Shown: piece by piece, positions 24,321-31,920 of the stretch
Position numbering within the stretch: the first letter of the stretch is position 1
How the letters are laid out: every line of letters starts with the position of its first letter
Source of the DNA: Calidifontibacillus erzurumensis
GTDB taxonomy: Bacteria > Bacillota > Bacilli > Bacillales > Bacillaceae_J
Direction: 5' to 3'
Length of the DNA stretch: 64,000 bases
Assembly (NCBI RefSeq): GCF_013303125.1
Contig: NZ_JABTTE010000001.1
Coordinates: forward strand, 62,001 to 126,000
Notes under the pieces: model-generated
Told to the model about the DNA's origin: nothing
What the model saw: only the letters and a program-made list of their open reading frames with translations
Database searches by the model: none
Position numbers and translations under genes: made by a program

Positions 24321-25771
24321 AAAAGAAAGTAATCGCAAGTTTACTTTTTAGTTTGACGATTTGTGTAATCGTTGCTGTTATGTATAAGGAAGCGCGCATG
24401 AATATTGATGATGAGCCTAAATTTTCCCTCGCTGAAGAACAATCGAAAGATTTTGGATTGTCCAATGTAAAAACTATTTCTGGAAATCCTGTTGATCCTC
24501 ATTTATTGACGGAATCAGAAGATTGTGCTAAGTGCCATCAAAATAGTTTTGATGAATGGAAAGTTTCGGCTCATGCCCGATCCGCAGCCAATGACCCTAT
24601 TTACGAAAGCCACGAAGAGACATTTGCTGTTAAAGAAATAGGGCAAGATGGCATTACTTTTTGTGCAGGCTGTCATACACCTGAAGCTTTAGTAACAGGT
24701 TCTGTCGGAAAAACGAAGTGGACCAGCAGTAAATATGAACAAGCGGGTACGTCCTGTATTATGTGCCATGCCATTAGCGATGTATTTCCTGATGAAAGAC
24801 AAGGAATTCCAGCAGATGCATCTTATGTATTCAGCCCTGAGCTTGTTCATGAATATCCGTTTGCAAATACGAATGAAGCGATTGAAAGTTTTCTCATACG
24901 TTCGGCGCCTAAAAGGCATGCTTCTGATTTTTCGAGCAAGCTTTACAAAGAAGCTGAATATTGTTCCAGCTGTCATACACAAGCTGCTCCAAATGGAAAA
25001 ATTGAACAAGATACGTATCGGGAATGGTTGAACAGCTCATACGCTGACCCAAATTCTAGTGAATTTTCTACCTGTATAGACTGCCATATGGCACCTGTTC
25101 CTGGTGAACGTGATAAAGAAGTGGCTGGAAGAACGACCGATGGTGGTAAATATAAGAAAAAAGTATTAGATCATAGATTTGTTGGCGGAAATCAAGCACT
25201 TCCATATCTTTATGGAGATCAAGAAATGTTTAAGTTAACAGAAAAAATGTTAAAGTCCGCAGCAGAAATTGAAATTGTTGACGCAAAACAAGAAAATGGA
25301 AAGTTTGATTTTAAAGTGAAAGTAACGAATAAAGGAGCCGGTCATAATTTGCCAACCGGGGCTACTGATTTACGTCAGCTTTGGATTGATGTTGAAGCGG
25401 TTGATGAAAATGGAAAGATCTTGTTTGCTTCTGGTAAGTTGGATGAAAAAATGGAAGTGGACCCGAATGCCGTTATGTTTCACTCTAAATTTTATGATGA
25501 AAAAGGAAATTTAATAGACCATCATCAAGTTTGGCGGATTGCGAGAAGAGAGGACCATTTAATTCCTCCGAAACAATCAAAATACGGAGAATATTCATTT
25601 ACATTACCAAAAAATGTGAAAAAGATCACGATTAATGCAAAACTGCGTTATCGGGTGTCACCGCAATATTTTGCCAATGTTACGTTAAGGGAGTTTGGGG
25701 ATCCTGGAACAGACAGAACACTACCGATTACCGATATGGCTGTAACGAAGAAGGTGATTCAACTTGACTAA
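24317..25771 (+). CDS. Membrane-anchored pentahaem cytochrome c
   Basis: A 484-residue protein with an N-terminal membrane anchor (about residues 5-22) and five CxxCH haem sites at about residues 70-74, 116-120, 147-151, 216-220 and 253-257. The haem part is followed by a beta-rich C-terminal domain starting near residue 310 with AGHNLPTGATDLRQLW, a motif seen in cytochrome c554-like multihaem proteins. It starts in an ATGA overlap with efeU, so the two are translationally coupled. This suggests it shuttles electrons for iron oxidation or reduction at the permease; the direction is not known. I cannot match it to a named family. Confidence 0.85.
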   Translation: MKKKVIASLLFSLTICVIVAVMYKEARMNIDDEPKFSLAEEQSKDFGLSNVKTISGNPVDPHLLTESEDCAKCHQNSFDEWKVSAHARSAANDPIYESHEETFAVKEIGQDGITFCAGCHTPEALVTGSVGKTKWTSSKYEQAGTSCIMCHAISDVFPDERQGIPADASYVFSPELVHEYPFANTNEAIESFLIRSAPKRHASDFSSKLYKEAEYCSSCHTQAAPNGKIEQDTYREWLNSSYADPNSSEFSTCIDCHMAPVPGERDKEVAGRTTDGGKYKKKVLDHRFVGGNQALPYLYGDQEMFKLTEKMLKSAAEIEIVDAKQENGKFDFKVKVTNKGAGHNLPTGATDLRQLWIDVEAVDENGKILFASGKLDEKMEVDPNAVMFHSKFYDEKGNLIDHHQVWRIARREDHLIPPKQSKYGEYSFTLPKNVKKITINAKLRYRVSPQYFANVTLREFGDPGTDRTLPITDMAVTKKVIQLD

Positions 25772-26189
25772 GCTGGCCTTTTATTTCACTTTGATTTGCA
25801 GTTTGACTGGTATGATGCTCTTCATGCCAGCCAATCCTCAATTTTGGGGGTTTTATTCATTTGCCTTAGTTGTCCATGTTCTTTTTGGCTTCGGGCTTTT
25901 ATTATTCATTGGCATTGTTACATTTACACATGTGAAAAAAGGTTTTAAGCAGATGTCAAAAGGCCATAAGAGTGAAAAAAGCTTTACAGGACTTTGGTAC
26001 TTTGTAACGATTCTAATTGCTTTAGGGACGGGAATATTTATCGGTATTCGGAGCGGTTACGCCCTCGATTGGGTTGTCCCCGTCCATTTAGTTGCTGGAT
26101 TTTGGTGTTTTCTTTTATCTTGTAAACATTCTTTGAAAAAAGGTAGAAAAAATATATTGAGCCAAAAAAGTTTAGAAAATGTAAGCTAA
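25764..26189 (+). CDS. Four-helix membrane protein, possible b-type haem anchor
   Basis: A 141-residue protein with four membrane helices. Histidines lie at residues 38, 56, 108 and 122; the 14-residue spacing of His108 (VPVHLVAGFW) and His122 (SCKHSLKK) is of the sort used to ligate haem b between helix ends. It overlaps the cytochrome gene by 8 bases and starts with TTG after AAGGTGATT. I infer a quinone-linked electron donor or acceptor for the pentahaem cytochrome. It is not a recognised Ccm protein. Confidence 0.65.
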   Translation: MTKLAFYFTLICSLTGMMLFMPANPQFWGFYSFALVVHVLFGFGLLLFIGIVTFTHVKKGFKQMSKGHKSEKSFTGLWYFVTILIALGTGIFIGIRSGYALDWVVPVHLVAGFWCFLLSCKHSLKKGRKNILSQKSLENVS

Positions 26190-26197
26190 ATCATTAT

Positions 26198-26236
26198 AAA
26201 CCCAGTGTCAATCGTATCGATGGTACTGGGTTTTCT
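26198..26236 (+). terminator. Hairpin between the four-helix gene and ccmE
   Basis: AACCCAGT and ACTGGGTT form the stem, with a smaller inner ATCG/CGAT pairing, then TTTTCTC. The T tract is short, so this may be an attenuator within the operon. Confidence 0.7.
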
Positions 26237-26263
26237 CAAAATTTTTTGAAGGGAGTGGGAGGA

Positions 26264-26698
26264 ATGAAGAAAAATACGAAAATATTATTAGGGTTTAGTG
26301 CGATTTTCATAGCAATTATGATTCTATTGTTAACTGCAACCCCTGGTGCAAGCAGCATCGAATTAACACTTGATCAATTAAAACAAAACCCTTTGAAATA
26401 TAAAGATCAATATGTGATGATTCAAGGTGATTTAATAGAAGATTCAATTCATTGGAAACCAGACAATATTGAATTGCAATTCAACATTTCAGATAGCAAT
26501 GGAAATGAGCTTCATGTTATTCATAACGGTGTAAAACCAGATAATTTCAGTGAAGGCGTCATCGTCATAGTTGAAGGCTTTGTAAATGAAGATGGTTCTT
26601 TTCTTGCCGAAAAAGTGCAAACAAAATGTCCTTCCAAATATGAAAGTGAAAATACTAATCATTATGACATCGAAAAGCATGATGTCATAGATCAATAA
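26264..26698 (+). CDS. ccmE: Cytochrome c maturation protein CcmE, Cys variant
   Basis: A 144-residue haem chaperone. One N-terminal membrane helix (about 7-24), then an OB-fold domain: LDQLKQNPLKYKDQYVMIQG, the hinge HNGVKPDNFSEG and VEGFVNEDGSFLAEKVQTKC. In proteobacterial CcmE the haem-binding His lies in H-x-x-x-Y; here the position is Cys122, giving CPSKY, the C-x-x-x-Y variant known from archaea and Desulfovibrio. ATG 26264 follows GAAGGGAG. The variant changes the haem-attachment chemistry and is discussed under findings. Confidence 0.9.
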   Translation: MKKNTKILLGFSAIFIAIMILLLTATPGASSIELTLDQLKQNPLKYKDQYVMIQGDLIEDSIHWKPDNIELQFNISDSNGNELHVIHNGVKPDNFSEGVIVIVEGFVNEDGSFLAEKVQTKCPSKYESENTNHYDIEKHDVIDQ

Positions 26699-26737
26699 TA
26701 AAATCTTCTGTTTATTTATAAAAGGGGCATTCCTATT

Positions 26738-28717
26738 ATGTATGTGATCGGAAATGTAACGTTATATCTCGGCTTAATTCTATCAGTCTATGCATTGTTT
26801 GCATTTTTGTTTGGCGCCTTTAAGAAAAACGAAAAATGGATCAATAGCGGAAAGAATGGTGTTCTTGCAATATTTTTATTAACAACGATTGCGATGGCCA
26901 TTTTATTAGTGGCTTTGGCGACTAGCCAATTTAAGTTTAAATACGTGTCGAATTACACGAATTTGCATTTGCCGCTCATTTATAAACTTTGTGCGTTATG
27001 GGCAGGAAATGCAGGGTCGCTTTTATTGTGGACATTCTTTCTAACACTTTATACAGCATTGATAACATTTTCGCGGAAAATGAAAGGGAATAAGCTTATG
27101 CCGTATATTGCTTCCATTTTGTTGGGGAATACGTTGTTTTTTTATTTCGTAATGGCAGGTGTAGCAAATCCATTTGAGTTAAATGAGGTAAGTCCAATAG
27201 ATGGAAATGGGTTAAATCCTATGCTTCAACATCCTGGTATGATTCTTCATCCACTCACTTTATACCTTGGCTATGTTGGACTGGCCGTCCCATTTGCTTT
27301 TGCGATTAGTGCGCTCATTTTAAAAACAGTTGATTCATCTTGGATTAGGATGACTAGACGTTGGACATTAATAGCTTGGCTTTTTTTAACGCTTGGCAAC
27401 GTGATTGGTGGCCGTTGGGCATATATGGAATTAGGCTGGGGAGGATATTGGGCATGGGATCCAGTTGAAAACGCGTCTTTCATGCCTTGGCTAACGACAA
27501 CTGCTTTTCTTCATTCGGTGATGATTCAAGAACGCAAGCAAATGTTAAAAGTGTGGAATGTAAGCTTAATTATCATTTCCTATGCATTAACATTATTTGG
27601 TACTTTTCTTGTCAGAAGCGGTATATTAACATCTGTTCATTCTTTTACCAACTCAAACTTAGGGTTGTACTTTTTAATTTTTATGGCGATTGCCATTCTT
27701 TTCGCGCTTTATATGCTGATGAGCCGCTTTCATTTATTAAAAAGAGACAGCGGGCAATTTGAATCGTTTTTGTCAAAGGAAAGCAGCTTTTTAGTGAATA
27801 ATCTCATCCTCGTTGGTGCTGCTTTTGCTGTGTTTTGGGGAACGATTTTTCCTCTCGTTTCTGAAGCGGTGAATGGAGTTAAAGTCAAAGTAGGAATTCC
27901 TTATTTTAATTCGGTCATGTCGCCGCTATTACTCGCATTGTTGTTCATTATGGCTATTTGCCCGTTAATTGCTTGGCAAAAATCATCTAAGAAAAATTTA
28001 CAAAGAAATTTTTTACTTCCTTCTGCACTTAGTACGACCGTTGCTTTTCTTTTGTTAGCATTGGGGATAAGGCAAGCCTATCCGGTTATTGCTTTTGCAA
28101 TAATTTCATTTATGATTCTAACTCATTTGCTTGAAATTTATCGAGGTGTAAAAGCAAGGCATTCCGTTACCAATGAAACATATCCGCTTGCTTTTATCAA
28201 ATTGTTGACGAAAAACCGTAGACGTTATGGTGGTTATATTGTCCATATCGGGATTGCTTTCATAGCCATTGGTATTGTTGGGTCGCAAAATTTTCAAGTT
28301 GAAACAATGAAAACGATGGCAATTGGTGAGAGTATTGAAATTGAAGATTATAAAATCACATACGATGATCTTGGATTAAAACAGGAAGGAATGAATGACG
28401 TTATTTTTGCCGTCTTGACTATTAAAAAAGATGGTAAAAATCTTGGGAAAGTTATGCCGGAAAAAATATTTTATTCAAACTGGGAAGAGCCTTCTACCGA
28501 AGTTGGGCTTTTGTCACGTTGGGATGAGGATTTGTACACTGTGATCAGTTCGTGGGAACAAGATCGACGTGCGACTTTCGTTTTTCGTATTAATCCATTA
28601 GTTAAATGGATTTGGTTTGGAAGCTTTATCGTTGTTATTGGAACAATTTTTGCTCTTTTTGGAAGATCATCTAAAGAAATTGTTCCAAAATATTTTAATT
28701 CTAGACAGGTTGTTTAA
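26738..28717 (+). CDS. ccmF: Cytochrome c haem lyase subunit CcmF
   Basis: A 659-residue polytopic protein of the haem handling family, with about 14-15 helices. The WWD-type haem-binding segment reads GGRWAYMELGWGGYWAWDPV, followed by ENASFMPWL; GMILHPLTLYLGYVG and the C-terminal outside domain (about 510-615) are typical of CcmF. It ligates haem, delivered by CcmE, to the CxxCH cysteines of apocytochromes. The length matches proteobacterial CcmF, so the gene is complete. AAAGGGG precedes ATG 26738. Confidence 0.95.
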   Translation: MYVIGNVTLYLGLILSVYALFAFLFGAFKKNEKWINSGKNGVLAIFLLTTIAMAILLVALATSQFKFKYVSNYTNLHLPLIYKLCALWAGNAGSLLLWTFFLTLYTALITFSRKMKGNKLMPYIASILLGNTLFFYFVMAGVANPFELNEVSPIDGNGLNPMLQHPGMILHPLTLYLGYVGLAVPFAFAISALILKTVDSSWIRMTRRWTLIAWLFLTLGNVIGGRWAYMELGWGGYWAWDPVENASFMPWLTTTAFLHSVMIQERKQMLKVWNVSLIIISYALTLFGTFLVRSGILTSVHSFTNSNLGLYFLIFMAIAILFALYMLMSRFHLLKRDSGQFESFLSKESSFLVNNLILVGAAFAVFWGTIFPLVSEAVNGVKVKVGIPYFNSVMSPLLLALLFIMAICPLIAWQKSSKKNLQRNFLLPSALSTTVAFLLLALGIRQAYPVIAFAIISFMILTHLLEIYRGVKARHSVTNETYPLAFIKLLTKNRRRYGGYIVHIGIAFIAIGIVGSQNFQVETMKTMAIGESIEIEDYKITYDDLGLKQEGMNDVIFAVLTIKKDGKNLGKVMPEKIFYSNWEEPSTEVGLLSRWDEDLYTVISSWEQDRRATFVFRINPLVKWIWFGSFIVVIGTIFALFGRSSKEIVPKYFNSRQVV

Positions 28718-28741
28718 GTTTTAAGAAAGGGGCTGCTATAC

Positions 28742-29218
28742 TTGTTTAAACGCGTGTTCATCTGTTTCATACCATTATTGTTTATAACAAACATTGCCTT
28801 TGCTAATGAATTTGATTATAGCCGCAAAGACTTTCAAGAAATTATCAATATGCTCGATATGGAAGGGCATGGAAATGATGATGTAGCAACATGTCCGGTT
28901 AAGCAGCTTTATTATAAAGAAGTTGCAGACATGTTGGAAAAAGGGATGAATAAAGAGGAAATATTAGCTTATTATGTAGATCAAATGGGTGAACAAGCGT
29001 TAAAGGCACCGTCAAAGAAGGGATTTAGTCTATTTGCTTGGACGATTCCTTATGTAGTTTTGTTTATAGCTGCTCTTTTTGTTTATTATGTGATTCGAAA
29101 ATGGAAGATAAAAAATAAAGAACAACAAAACCAACATGTTAAAACTAAAATACCGAATGAGACTGAAAGGAATTCTTTAATAGACTTTATCGAAAGAGAA
29201 CGAAAAAAGTATTTTTAG
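28742..29218 (+). CDS. ccmH: CcmH-like protein lacking the second Cys of CxxC
   Basis: A 158-residue protein: signal peptide (1-21), a short helical domain, then a membrane helix (about 99-118). The line TCPVKQLYYKEVADMLEKG, NKEEILAYYVDQMGEQAL and KAPSKKG aligns with the CcmH pattern (LRCPVCQ…, IREQL…G…, YG…L…PP). The canonical CPVC has become CPVK (Cys51, Lys54), so it cannot do the usual dithiol chemistry that reduces the apocytochrome. Start is TTG 28742 after AAAGGGGC. Family call rests on pattern and context. Confidence 0.8.
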   Translation: MFKRVFICFIPLLFITNIAFANEFDYSRKDFQEIINMLDMEGHGNDDVATCPVKQLYYKEVADMLEKGMNKEEILAYYVDQMGEQALKAPSKKGFSLFAWTIPYVVLFIAALFVYYVIRKWKIKNKEQQNQHVKTKIPNETERNSLIDFIERERKKYF

Positions 29219-29227
29219 GAAGTGAAA

Positions 29228-29515
29228 ATGGTGGATATTCCGGCAATCATAGCAAGCTTTTTGCTTTTTATCTTCTGTTTATATTTAGTTTTGTCCCCTT
29301 TCATGGAAAAATCAGAAATGACTTCACTTGAAAACAGTAAAGCAAATGATTTGGATGAAATTAGTCAAGAAGAGCTTTATGCAGTGCTGAACGAGCTTGA
29401 AATGGACTATAAAATGAATAAATTGTCTGAGGATGATTACAAAGGAATGAAAAGATTGTATGAGGAGAAGATTGTTGAACTATTGGACAAAGAAAAATAC
29501 ATAGATAAAGCTTAA
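29228..29515 (+). CDS. CcmI-like small membrane protein
   Basis: A 95-residue protein: one N-terminal membrane helix (about 5-22), then an acidic, charged helical tail with SQEELYAVLNELEMDYKMNK and LSEDDYKGMKRLYEEKI. This resembles the N-terminal module of CcmI (membrane helix plus a tail that reads E-L-x-x-D-Y-x-x-G-x-L-x-x-x-x-Y). Long CcmI proteins go on with TPR repeats that chaperone apocytochromes; these are missing. It lies between ccmH and ccmC. AGGAAGTG precedes ATG 29228. Confidence 0.65.
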   Translation: MVDIPAIIASFLLFIFCLYLVLSPFMEKSEMTSLENSKANDLDEISQEELYAVLNELEMDYKMNKLSEDDYKGMKRLYEEKIVELLDKEKYIDKA

Positions 29516-29588
29516 ATAAAAGGGGAGAATTAAAAGATTCGCAGCTTTGTAAATGTGTACTAATTTAAAATGGATGGAGATGTAGGAA

Positions 29589-30332
29589 ATGGGCTCCGAT
29601 GAAGTAAAAATTGTATTACCGAAACAATCCAAATTTCACCAATTTCTTGTTATTGCACTATTTCCGTTGATGGGTATCGCTTTATATTTAATCTTTGTTT
29701 GGTCCCCGGTTGAAAGAATGATGGGCATCGTACAAAAAATTTTTTATTTTCATGTTGCATCAGCATGGAATGCTTTTTTAGCCTTTGCAGTCGTTTTTGT
29801 ATGCAGCCTTTTATTTTTAATAAAACGAAAAAGAATTTATGATATTGTTGCCGGCATCTCTGCAGAAATTGGAGTTGTTTTCACATTAATTGTGTTAACA
29901 ACCGGACCTATTTGGGGACGAAGTGCATGGAATACATGGTGGACGTGGGAACCCCGCTTAACAACAACGCTTATTTTATTTTTTATCTATTTAGCTTATA
30001 TTTTAATACGACACATGGATGGAGCTTGGGATAAAAAAGCTAGACTTGCAGCAGTATTTGGAATTATTGGTTTTATCGATGTTCCAATTGTATTTATGGC
30101 CATCCGTTGGTGGAACTCGAAACTTCATCCGATCGTTTTTGGCAGTGGACCAAGTGGACAAGGAGGGGGTATAGAGGCTCCAATGTTATTTACATTATTA
30201 TTCACCGTAGGTGTTTTAACATTATTGTATATTGTACTCCTTCAAAAAGGTGTGTATATCGAACGAACGAGGCTTGTCGTTGAGAAATATAAAATTGATG
30301 TAATAGAAAAGTTAATGAATAAAGGAACGTAA
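29589..30332 (+). CDS. ccmC: Haem exporter CcmC
   Basis: A 247-residue protein with six membrane helices. The tryptophan-rich WWD motif GRSAWNTWWTWEPRLTTTLI is followed by a helix pair and IRWWNSKLHPIVFG with a conserved His; KIFYFHVASAWNAF carries the other conserved His of the family. CcmC loads haem onto CcmE at the outer face of the membrane. Length and motifs are complete. The nearest gene is ccmD, as in classic ccm operons. Confidence 0.95.
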   Translation: MGSDEVKIVLPKQSKFHQFLVIALFPLMGIALYLIFVWSPVERMMGIVQKIFYFHVASAWNAFLAFAVVFVCSLLFLIKRKRIYDIVAGISAEIGVVFTLIVLTTGPIWGRSAWNTWWTWEPRLTTTLILFFIYLAYILIRHMDGAWDKKARLAAVFGIIGFIDVPIVFMAIRWWNSKLHPIVFGSGPSGQGGGIEAPMLFTLLFTVGVLTLLYIVLLQKGVYIERTRLVVEKYKIDVIEKLMNKGT

Positions 30333-30354
30333 AGTAAGTAGGTGAATTTTTAAG

Positions 30355-30507
30355 ATGATCTATTTATTCATGGCATATACCGCCATATGGGTATTAATTT
30401 CTGTTTATTTAATAATTTTAGGTAAGCGGCAAGAAAGAATTGTCAAACAGATCGAATATATTAAAGAACTTCAAGGAAAGCAAATGACCGATTTTAATAG
30501 AGAATAA
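30355..30507 (+). CDS. ccmD: Small CcmD protein
   Basis: A 50-residue protein starting at ATG 30355, 22 bases after the ccmC stop. It has one membrane helix (MAYTAIWVLISVYLIILG) and a basic, helical tail (KRQERIVKQIEYIKEL), which is the standard CcmD shape. CcmD helps release haem-loaded CcmE from CcmC and the CcmAB ATPase. Length and place leave little doubt. Confidence 0.88.
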   Translation: MIYLFMAYTAIWVLISVYLIILGKRQERIVKQIEYIKELQGKQMTDFNRE

Positions 30508-30604
30508 GTTGGAATGCACGACGGTAGTTAGGTGAGTAGTTAGTTGGAAGAGTAGGTGTGAAATGTTTCTGGCGATTGATTTCCACCGTATATTTTAAAT
30601 ATAA

Positions 30605-30650
30605 AAAAATGGATAACTTTACATTGACTTTTGTAAAGTATCCATTTTTA
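30605..30650. terminator. Terminator after the ccm operon
   Basis: AAAAATGGATAACTTTACA pairs with TGTAAAGTATCCATTTTT (one bulge), followed by A/T-rich DNA. It probably ends the long efe–ccm transcript. Confidence 0.75.
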
Positions 30651-30703
30651 ATGTTTTAGGAGGAGTATCATTTATTTTCTGTCAAAAATGGTCATAAACA
30701 AAG

Positions 30704-30853
30704 TCACTTGATAAAATTATATATTAGGAACAGTATTATTATTCCTATTACTATGACTCCTCCGATTGTAGGACTTCCGTAAAAAGCCCGATTGAAACTA
30801 TCATTCGTTTCGATTTTACTTTTCTCTTTGTTTTCATTCCTCTCCTTTTTCAT
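30704..30853 (-). CDS. Small membrane protein, 49 residues (DUF6366-like)
   Basis: Reading left from ATG 30853 gives a charged N-terminal half (MKKERNENKEKSKIETND), the stretch SFNRAFYGSPTIGG, and one membrane helix (about residues 31-48). The D-x-F-N-R-A pattern before a helix resembles small Bacillus proteins of the DUF6366 type; function is unknown. Its ribosome site AAAAAGGAGAGG is part of a tandem 16-bp duplication that also creates a short upstream frame. Confidence 0.65.
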   Translation of the reverse strand: MKKERNENKEKSKIETNDSFNRAFYGSPTIGGVIVIGIIILFLIYNFIK

Positions 30854-30866
30854 TCCTCTCCTTTTT
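30835..30866. repeat. Tandem 16-bp duplication at a ribosome site and start codon
   Basis: CATTCCTCTCCTTTTT occurs twice in a row (30835-30850, 30851-30866). On the minus strand each copy contains ATG and AAAAAGGAGAGGA. Sixteen is not a multiple of three, so the first ATG (30869) gives only an 11-residue frame that stops after the true start. Confidence 0.9.
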
Positions 30867-30969
30867 CATTTTATTTCACCTCTTAATCTAAATATAGAAT
30901 CCTCAGGTGAACTGGCTTTTCTGAGGAAAAGAAAAAGGTTATAAGATTAATTTTTCTTTGAAATGGTTT

Positions 30970-31674
30970 TTAACGCATGTTTTTAGGTGGTCGAAATCCA
31001 GCAGCTTTTGCTTCTTCTTCTGTGCAAAACCACCGTTCAGCTTTTGTTTGCTCGTAGGATGGAGAATCAATGGTATGATAAATTTTTTCTCCTTTTGAGT
31101 TGATATTGCCCTTAATTAAACAATCCCCATTATTTTCATCTTTTGTATTAACTGAATTTTCATTGATCGATTGAAAACCGTCTTCTTGCACATAGTTTTC
31201 AATACTCCATATGCCGACTCCTTCTTTTTGTGCTTTCTTTTGTATTTCGTAAAAGCGATCAACATATTTCGTATTTGGCGCAAATACATAAGCGACTCGG
31301 GCCAACCCCTTTTCTAACAGCATCTCATTGAACATTTTGTCATCGATCCAAACATATGCTAATAATCTACCGTATTTGTCTCGCTCAGAAACATCTAGTT
31401 CTAGTCTCACTTTTTTCCCTTCTAATGTTTGTTTCGTAAACTGATATGCTTCCGGACCAAAAGGCTGCACTGGTTTAGTAGGGTGTTTTGTCTCAGGTGT
31501 GTCCACTAATAGAAGACGTACACGTTCTTCTTTATTATCGAATGTAACGTCAATCGTATCCCCATCTACGACTTTCGTGACAACTGCCAAATTTCCATCA
31601 TTGCTGGTGGAACAGCTTGCTAAAATATTTAAAACTAATAGAAACGTACAAAATAATATTATCTTTTGCTTCAA
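30970..31674 (-). CDS. Thermonuclease-like lipoprotein (SNase family) with C-terminal domain
   Basis: A 234-residue lipoprotein (lipobox LASCS). The SNase domain (about 30-165) has VVDGDTIDV, VRLLLVDTPETKHP and DVSERDKYGRLLAYVW, which carry the calcium and catalytic residues (Asp, Arg, Glu, Arg), so it should be active on DNA and RNA outside the cell. A C-terminal domain of about 50 residues with two Cys (DCLIKGNINSKGEKIYH … ERWFCTEEEAKAAGFRPPK) is the metal-binding-like module often fused to such nucleases. TTG 31674 follows AAGGATG; GTG 31683 is too near. Confidence 0.88.
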   Translation of the reverse strand: MKQKIILFCTFLLVLNILASCSTSNDGNLAVVTKVVDGDTIDVTFDNKEERVRLLLVDTPETKHPTKPVQPFGPEAYQFTKQTLEGKKVRLELDVSERDKYGRLLAYVWIDDKMFNEMLLEKGLARVAYVFAPNTKYVDRFYEIQKKAQKEGVGIWSIENYVQEDGFQSINENSVNTKDENNGDCLIKGNINSKGEKIYHTIDSPSYEQTKAERWFCTEEEAKAAGFRPPKNMR

Positions 31675-31891
31675 ATCAGTCACATCCTTAAATTTGCAAC
31701 AATTTTATTGCCTAGTTTTAAACTTAGTTTCCATTTTATAAAGAAATCATTCTTAATTTCAACAGATAAGCTTAGTAATATAATAAAGAAGATTTTTATT
31801 TATTTTTTTGTAAAGTTTGCCAAATACGTCATACTTTGCAATAAAATTTTATGATAATGTATTAGTAGAGCCCAATATGGGAAAATATTGT

Positions 31892-31910
31892 AAGTGATAA
31901 TTATAAAGGA
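31892..31910 (+). promoter_or_regulatory. PerR/Fur-like box over the dps ribosome site
   Basis: GTGATAATTATAAAGG: its complement reads TTTATAATTATCAC, matching about 12 of 15 positions of the PerR consensus TTATAATnATTATAA. It overlaps the ribosome site of dps. The sigma-A promoter itself is not clear (TATGAT near 31851 is a candidate −10). Confidence 0.4.
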
Positions 31911-31920
31911 GATGGTTCGA

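Noticed and set aside
30508-30703. Possible extra gene after ccmD
   Set aside because: Only the terminator hairpin and A/T-rich DNA; no frame with a ribosome site other than the minus-strand small protein.
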